Shown in pieces: positions 6,182 to 10,233 of a stretch of 10,233 bases of DNA; position 1 is the first letter of the stretch; each line of letters opens with the position of its first letter. The notes under the pieces are model-generated. The model saw nothing but the letters and a program-made list of their open reading frames with translations. It was not told where the DNA came from and ran no database searches. The DNA comes from Firmicutes bacterium UBA4882. Lineage in GTDB: Bacteria > Bacillota > UBA4882. The position numbers and the translations under genes are program-made. The stretch covers positions 10,808-21,040 of the forward strand of contig DHDG01000051.1 of assembly GCA_002399265.1 (NCBI GenBank), in the 5' to 3' direction.

Positions 6182-7468
6182 ATGAAGAAAACTAGGTATT
6201 TGATCTATCTCTTGATTCTAATAGTATCGATTACGTGCAGCAGCCGCGCGATATCATCAAACGCAGTAGAATCATCTGTTGATGTGGATAATCTAGTCAA
6301 CGAGTATTTGCTAACCAACTATAGCAGGATATTCTTTCAAGGCGCAGATGATTTTACTGACTTATCTATTATGGATTCGGATTTGGCGGGCAAAGAAATG
6401 TTCTTAACTGCAGAACACCATGCTATTAAAGCAAATGCCCAATTAAGAATTAAGTTCCTAAGATATTTTAAAGAGAAGGCCAACATCAAATACTATTTGG
6501 CCGAGTATCCATACAGTATGACGCATTTCATCAATAAATATCTAGAAACCGGCGATACAAAAATCTTAAAAGAAATATATAGGCCTCTGAAAGGGACCTA
6601 CGGTTGGAACAAAGACGATTATGACTTTTGGACGGAGCTTTACGAATATAATCAGGAATTTGCCGAGGAAGAAAAAATACAAGTAATAGGTATAGATATA
6701 GAACATCAATTAATCGAGGCATATAGATTTCTAGTTGATGTATTGCCCGAACAAGAGGCCCCTGAAGCGATAAAGGATATATTGGCCAGGATTGTACTTG
6801 CCTTCGATAATTATAAGGCTGCTCATTCACCACAAGAGTGGCGAATACTAACCAAGCTTGCAGGAGAATTACATAAAGACATAGCCGAAAAGGAAGGTAT
6901 ATATCAAGACTATTTGGGCGATAGGTTCCTTGGCTTTCGACTCGTAAACCAAAATATGCTCTACCGCGCAGAGGCGTATGAAGGCATGCATTCAGACGAA
7001 GAATTTAACAACATCAGAGATTGGATGATGTACTGCAATTTCCAAATCATCCATGATAGCCTGCCCAAAGGTAAATACTATGGACAATGGGGGCTAAACC
7101 ATACTTTTCAGAGTAAAGAAAAAGACATAAAGTGGCTGGCTTCATACCTAAATGATGTAGGATCATTCTTTAGAAATAAAACAATATCTATCGTGTATCT
7201 ATACGATGACTGTGGACAGATGCAAAGTGGAAATTATGCGGTTGAAGAGATAAATACTATGATACCACAGATCAAAAAAGCAAACGATTTTGTGGGCGGA
7301 TATGTGACGATATACAGACTAAATGAGGAAGGTTCTCCTTTTTTCGAGATACCAATGCAATGCACCTATACCACTGAAATGCTAGAAAAAAAGGTTACGG
7401 ATTTTTATCAATACATCGTTTGTATTAAGAGTTCAGAAGCAACCGAACCGCTCAATGATACTTATTAG
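6182..7468 (+). CDS. Exported erythromycin-esterase/ChaN-like protein
   Basis: This 428-aa protein starts with a signal peptide: MKKTR, a hydrophobic core at about 6-18, and a possible cleavage after SRA at residue 23. The Cys at 19 is in a poor lipobox (SITC), so a lipoprotein is less likely. The body resembles the EreA/ChaN/TIKI-like hydrolase superfamily. It has LTAEHHAIKANAQLR (75-89) with the ExH core (E78, H80), YYLAEYP (104-110) with E108, then FWTELYEYNQEFAEEEKIQVIGIDIEH (149-175), and a late YYGQWGLNHTF (299-309) with H307. In erythromycin esterases the equivalent Glu and His residues are catalytic. The true substrate here is unknown and macrolide resistance should not be assumed. 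The ATG follows AAGGGGTG (6167-6174) with seven bases between. The gene is AT-rich (18/60 GC in 6421-6480 and 16/60 in 7141-7200) and uses many ATA codons, unlike its right-hand neighbours. Confidence 0.68.
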   Translation: MKKTRYLIYLLILIVSITCSSRAISSNAVESSVDVDNLVNEYLLTNYSRIFFQGADDFTDLSIMDSDLAGKEMFLTAEHHAIKANAQLRIKFLRYFKEKANIKYYLAEYPYSMTHFINKYLETGDTKILKEIYRPLKGTYGWNKDDYDFWTELYEYNQEFAEEEKIQVIGIDIEHQLIEAYRFLVDVLPEQEAPEAIKDILARIVLAFDNYKAAHSPQEWRILTKLAGELHKDIAEKEGIYQDYLGDRFLGFRLVNQNMLYRAEAYEGMHSDEEFNNIRDWMMYCNFQIIHDSLPKGKYYGQWGLNHTFQSKEKDIKWLASYLNDVGSFFRNKTISIVYLYDDCGQMQSGNYAVEEINTMIPQIKKANDFVGGYVTIYRLNEEGSPFFEIPMQCTYTTEMLEKKVTDFYQYIVCIKSSEATEPLNDTY

Positions 7469-7576
7469 TATAATGGAGTCACAAAAGAACTTTGTCGCTA
7501 ATCAGCGATAATGTCATGATATAAGTCTTCAACAAAAATGTCATCCCCCAAGATATAATGGGAGGGAGGTCACAGC

Positions 7577-8539
7577 ATGTGGGGTATTATTGGTACTTGG
7601 GAAATGGCTTATGACGGTATTAAGGAAGGAGCGCGGATTCTGAAAGAGCAAGGGCATGTTTTTGACGCTCTGGAAACATGTGTGCGTATGGTGGAAGATT
7701 GTGATGAGTTCACCTCCGTCGGCTATGGCGGTCTTCCCAACGCTGCCGGTGTAGTAGAATTGGACGCCGCATTCATGGATGGCGAAAATTTGTCAATTGG
7801 AGCAGTAGCCGCCTTGAGAGATTTCGCAAATCCTTGTGCCATTGCCAGAAAGCTCATGACTGAGCGGCTTAATAACTTCCTGGCCGGGGAAGGTGCCGAA
7901 CAATATGCGCATCGTCATGGCTTTCCCCGCAAAAACATGCTTACGGAAAAAAGCAAGGCGCAGTGGCTGGCGCGTATGGAAGAAGTGGCGCTGCGCGAGC
8001 GCGGTCTCAGCGGGGAGCATGCGGCAAAACGCGATCGCCGGCCCGATCACGAGGGTGAATTGCATCCCTACACAGGACATGACACAGTTTGCGCTATCGG
8101 TATCGATCACACCGGCCACATGGCGGCCTGTACTTCAACCAGCGGCTTGTTTTTCAAGACCCCCGGCAGGGTGGGGGACTCCCCCCTCCCGGGATGCGGA
8201 TACTATGTAGATAATCGGATTGGCGGGGCCTGCGCCACCGGACTGGGTGAAGATATTATGAAAGGATCGCTCAGTTTTCAGATCGTGCAATATATGAGCC
8301 AGGGACTGACGCCGCAGGATGCTTGTGAACGGGCGGTGAAAGCGCTGCACGACCACCTGATCGCAGTACGCGGCAAGGCAGGGGATCTGTCGGTGATCGC
8401 TATGAATGCCCATGGCGATTTTGGGGCATCCACTAACATTGAAATCTTTCCATTTGTGGCCGCTTCCAAAAAGAAAGCGCTCGCCACGTATAATGCACGC
8501 CCCAGCGGTTTACAGCAGGGAAACAGCAAGATGCCTTGA
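7577..8539 (+). CDS. N4-(beta-N-acetylglucosaminyl)-L-asparaginase-type Ntn hydrolase
   Basis: This 320-aa enzyme belongs to the glycosylasparaginase branch of the Ntn-hydrolase asparaginases. These enzymes cleave the GlcNAc-Asn bond of glycoasparagine, or related beta-aspartyl substrates. It should be made inactive and cut itself between D169 and T170 (GHDTVCAIG), freeing T170 as the nucleophile. The set of active-site residues is complete: W8 near the start, then R198 and D201 in GRVGDSPLPGCG, and T221-G222 in ATGLGED. Their spacing from the nucleophile (28, 31, 51 and 52) equals that of the characterised human and flavobacterial enzymes as I recall them. There is no signal peptide, so it acts in the cytoplasm, unlike those two. 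The start is fixed by a strong GGAGGGAGGT (7561-7570) six bases before the ATG. A charged insertion (about 103-162) precedes the cleavage site. The secreted deacetylase follows after 40-70 bp and may be co-transcribed. Confidence 0.92.
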   Translation: MWGIIGTWEMAYDGIKEGARILKEQGHVFDALETCVRMVEDCDEFTSVGYGGLPNAAGVVELDAAFMDGENLSIGAVAALRDFANPCAIARKLMTERLNNFLAGEGAEQYAHRHGFPRKNMLTEKSKAQWLARMEEVALRERGLSGEHAAKRDRRPDHEGELHPYTGHDTVCAIGIDHTGHMAACTSTSGLFFKTPGRVGDSPLPGCGYYVDNRIGGACATGLGEDIMKGSLSFQIVQYMSQGLTPQDACERAVKALHDHLIAVRGKAGDLSVIAMNAHGDFGASTNIEIFPFVAASKKKALATYNARPSGLQQGNSKMP

Positions 8540-8541
8540 AA

Positions 8542-8577
8542 ATGTTAATTATCATGGATCATAAGGAGCAGGGTTAA
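8542..8577 (+). CDS. Possible 11-codon leader ORF before the deacetylase
   Basis: ATG at 8542 opens MLIIMDHKEQG with a TAA at 8575-8577, just before the ATT at 8579. It contains the AAGGAG that would serve the deacetylase. Ribosomes finishing this ORF would stop next to the putative non-AUG start, which could allow re-initiation. It has no ribosome site of its own and may be chance. Confidence 0.2.
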   Translation: MLIIMDHKEQG

Positions 8578-8578
8578 A

Positions 8579-9625
8579 ATTAACACCAACCGTAAGATTT
8601 TACTTGCTATGGTATCTCTGTTGTTTGTTTTTGGAATTGCGCTCACACCCAGCGGGAATGCGGCTGGAAATAACCCTACAAAACCGGCTTCCCAGGGAGT
8701 CCCGAAAATTGGACTCGCCGCCAATGAGCTTGGCCGCCTTATGATTCTGGAATACCATCTGATTGGTTATCCAGAAGCAGATTGGCGGCGGACACCGGAG
8801 AACTTCCGGAAAGACCTGCAAATGCTCTACGATAATGATTATTATCCTATTGCGCTGCAGGATCTAGTGGCACGCAATATTAAAGTACCTGTCGGCAAAA
8901 CGCCTTTTGTAATGACCTTTGATGACTCGAGCAACGGCCAGTTCAATTATCTGGTCAAAGGCAATGCGCTGTTAATTGATCCGAAAAGCGCGGTCGGTAT
9001 CATGGAACAATTCAAAAAGGAGCATCCGGACTTCCCTCTGACAGCCACTTTTTATGTTCTGCCTGGCATCGATCCGGGGTTGCGATTATTCGGCCAGGAG
9101 GGATATATCAAACAAAAGCTGGAATTCCTGGTCCAGCGCGGTTATGAAATCGGCAATCATAGTTATTGGCATCAAAATCTGGCCAAGACCGATGATGCCG
9201 GCGTTCAGAAACAAATGGCATTAGCCTTGAAGGCTGTGCAGTCCTACCTTCCCGGTTATGAAATGCGCAACCTTTCATTGCCATTCGGCGTTTTCGCCAA
9301 AAATCCGAAGTTGGAGATATCAGGCTCCCACGAAGAAACGAAATACCGCCACAGCTCGATCGTTTTAGTCGGTTCCGGTTCGGTACCTTCTCCATTTTCC
9401 AAGGACTTTAATCCCTTCCGACTGGAACGCATTCAAGCCGGTGACACGCCATGGGGACCAAAAGCATATGTGGAACGGTATAAAAAGAATCCTTCCCTGA
9501 GATACGTTAGCGATGGCAATGCCAGAACAATTACAGTGCCAAAGGGTGCTGAAACCAACATCCCCGCTACCCTTGCAGCTAAGTACAGGGTATTGTCGGT
9601 CGAGCCAGTTGGGGCCGGACAATAG
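8579..9625 (+). CDS. Secreted polysaccharide deacetylase (NodB/CE4 fold), probable non-AUG start
   Basis: This extracellular enzyme should remove acetyl groups from an N- or O-acetylated glycan such as peptidoglycan or a surface polysaccharide. Counting from the first ATG (8609), TFDD lies at 103-106 (D105 catalytic, D106 metal), the metal-binding HSYWH at 184-188, and SLPFG at 223-227 takes the place of the RxPY-type motif. The ATG at 8609 has no ribosome site and gives a signal peptide with no positive charge. Ten codons upstream, ATT at 8579 would add NTNRKILLA and give a normal signal peptide. AAGGAG (8563-8568) lies ten bases before it. No ATG, GTG or TTG is in frame after the stop at 8546-8548. 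I therefore prefer 8579 (348 aa), with 8609 (338 aa) as the alternative. The mature protein begins after about SGNA-A. The terminator at 9682-9715 follows. Confidence 0.85.
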   Translation: MNTNRKILLAMVSLLFVFGIALTPSGNAAGNNPTKPASQGVPKIGLAANELGRLMILEYHLIGYPEADWRRTPENFRKDLQMLYDNDYYPIALQDLVARNIKVPVGKTPFVMTFDDSSNGQFNYLVKGNALLIDPKSAVGIMEQFKKEHPDFPLTATFYVLPGIDPGLRLFGQEGYIKQKLEFLVQRGYEIGNHSYWHQNLAKTDDAGVQKQMALALKAVQSYLPGYEMRNLSLPFGVFAKNPKLEISGSHEETKYRHSSIVLVGSGSVPSPFSKDFNPFRLERIQAGDTPWGPKAYVERYKKNPSLRYVSDGNARTITVPKGAETNIPATLAAKYRVLSVEPVGAGQ

Positions 9626-9681
9626 CAGTTGATATCTCTGACTCGCCTTTACATGCGGCTCACCAATACAATCAAACATGG

Positions 9682-9719
9682 AACAAGCTCGCGTACAGAT
9701 TGCGCGAGCTTGTTTGTCT
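9682..9719 (+). terminator. Intrinsic terminator after the deacetylase gene
   Basis: A perfect 12-bp stem pairs AACAAGCTCGCG (9682-9693) with CGCGAGCTTGTT (9703-9714) around a 9-base loop. The end of the 3' arm and the following bases (TTGTTTGTCT) are T-rich. It sits between two convergent genes, 57 bp after the deacetylase stop and 19 bp beyond the GNAT stop. It may therefore also slow minus-strand transcription, though the minus side lacks a T-run. Confidence 0.8.
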
Positions 9720-9732
9720 ATTTACCTGCACT

Positions 9733-10191
9733 TTACTGTGCCATCTTCTTTTCATATAGATGCTGGTCAACCCCATCATCACCAGTACGCACATAGCCAA
9801 GTTTTTCGTAAAAATGGTGATTGCGCGTTGCCACCATGGGCGTATCCAGATTCCAGACTTGAGCATCAGGGAGTTCATTTTCCAAGAAATTGACTGCCTT
9901 TGTACCCACGCCCCGGTTTTGATAATCCGGATCGACATAGATCCTTCCTAGATTGTAATGCCCGTTCTTTGATCTGAAAATGATAATTCCGCCGATAATC
10001 GTATCCTCATCGAGTATTTTGTAATAGATTCCCTGTTCCATCATATCTAGTTGAAATTTGACCGAATCATAGCCTGGAGGGCCTCCGTTCGGCTTGCCAA
10101 AGAATCTTCTGGAATCGTCGTCAAAGGTTTTAATTTGCACTTCGGTCAGTTGTTGCGCGTCAGCGCAAGTCGCTTTTGCGAATTTGATCAT
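9733..10191 (-). CDS. GNAT family N-acetyltransferase
   Basis: This is a complete 152-aa single-domain acetyltransferase that uses acetyl-CoA. Motif A is clear: the strand NLGRIYVDPDY (80-90) followed by the pyrophosphate loop QNRGVG (91-96) and the helix TKAVNFLENEL. Motif B is NHHFYEKLGYVRTG (124-137), where Y128 is at the usual general-acid position. The N-terminal acceptor-binding half (1-60) includes a Gly/Pro-rich loop (GKPNGGPPGYDS), which probably helps set the acceptor; the substrate cannot be named. The ATG at 10191 is preceded by GAAGGGATG with about eight to ten bases to the start. It stands alone at the window edge and converges on the deacetylase gene. Confidence 0.9.
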   Translation of the reverse strand: MIKFAKATCADAQQLTEVQIKTFDDDSRRFFGKPNGGPPGYDSVKFQLDMMEQGIYYKILDEDTIIGGIIIFRSKNGHYNLGRIYVDPDYQNRGVGTKAVNFLENELPDAQVWNLDTPMVATRNHHFYEKLGYVRTGDDGVDQHLYEKKMAQ

Positions 10192-10233
10192 AGGTTACTC
10201 ATCCCTTCCCCTCTGGTAGAAGAACTCGCGCGC

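Noticed and set aside
7495..7508. Hairpin TCGCT/AGCGA as a terminator of the exported hydrolase gene
   Set aside because: The stem is only 5 bp and no T-tract follows, so I see no convincing terminator in 7469-7576.
7554..7559. TATAAT as the -10 box of the glycosylasparaginase gene
   Set aside because: Transcription would begin inside the ribosome site at 7561-7570, and no -35 box lies at the right distance.

Overview
The window looks like a chromosomal accessory or 'environmental response' region of a low-to-mid GC member of the Bacillota. The evidence is strong Shine-Dalgarno sites, WYL, MerR and GNAT regulators or enzymes typical of that phylum, a secreted NodB-type deacetylase, and rho-independent terminators. 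A Sporomusa/Pelosinus-like Negativicute would fit, but that placement is inference and no rRNA or marker gene is present to test it.

Layout, left to right. Positions 1-68 hold the last codons of an unknown gene that ends in an ATGA overlap with a WYL-domain (YafY-type) regulator (65-961, +). This is followed by a flavin reductase-family FMN protein (1087-1749, +). The gap between them carries a near-perfect 10+6+10 palindrome over the likely promoter, which suggests that the WYL protein controls the flavoprotein gene. A strong hairpin/T-tract terminator closes this unit. Next to it, in the convergent gap, lies a compact structured repeat (two 18-bp direct copies and a 16-bp inverted repeat).

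A minus-strand block runs from about 5816 down to 1886. In transcription order it encodes a small six-helix membrane protein, a second six-helix membrane protein of the YciC/GPDP-membrane-domain type, a class I SAM methyltransferase whose start overlaps the preceding stop by 17 bp, and a very large MerR regulator (541 aa) with two successive GyrI-like ligand-binding regions. The membrane protein and the methyltransferase are probably translationally coupled. The MerR gene probably also has its own promoter, overlapping the methyltransferase stop codon.

A 365-bp AT-rich divergent gap (5817-6181) contains two dyads, one centred on a TATAAT. It leads into an AT-rich plus-strand gene (6182-7468) for an exported protein of the erythromycin-esterase/ChaN-like type. 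Its base composition (about 27-30% GC in sampled lines, against about 55% in the next gene) suggests separate acquisition.

The right part holds a glycosylasparaginase-type Ntn hydrolase (7577-8539, +) with a complete active site, then a secreted polysaccharide deacetylase (about 8579-9625, +) whose real start seems to be a non-AUG codon. A 12-bp perfect hairpin lies between the deacetylase and a convergent GNAT acetyltransferase (9733-10191, -). No mobile element, CRISPR array, tRNA or rRNA is visible. I see no clearly new multi-gene system. The best candidates for unusual biology are the double-sensor MerR/methyltransferase/membrane block and the AT-rich EreA/ChaN-like gene.
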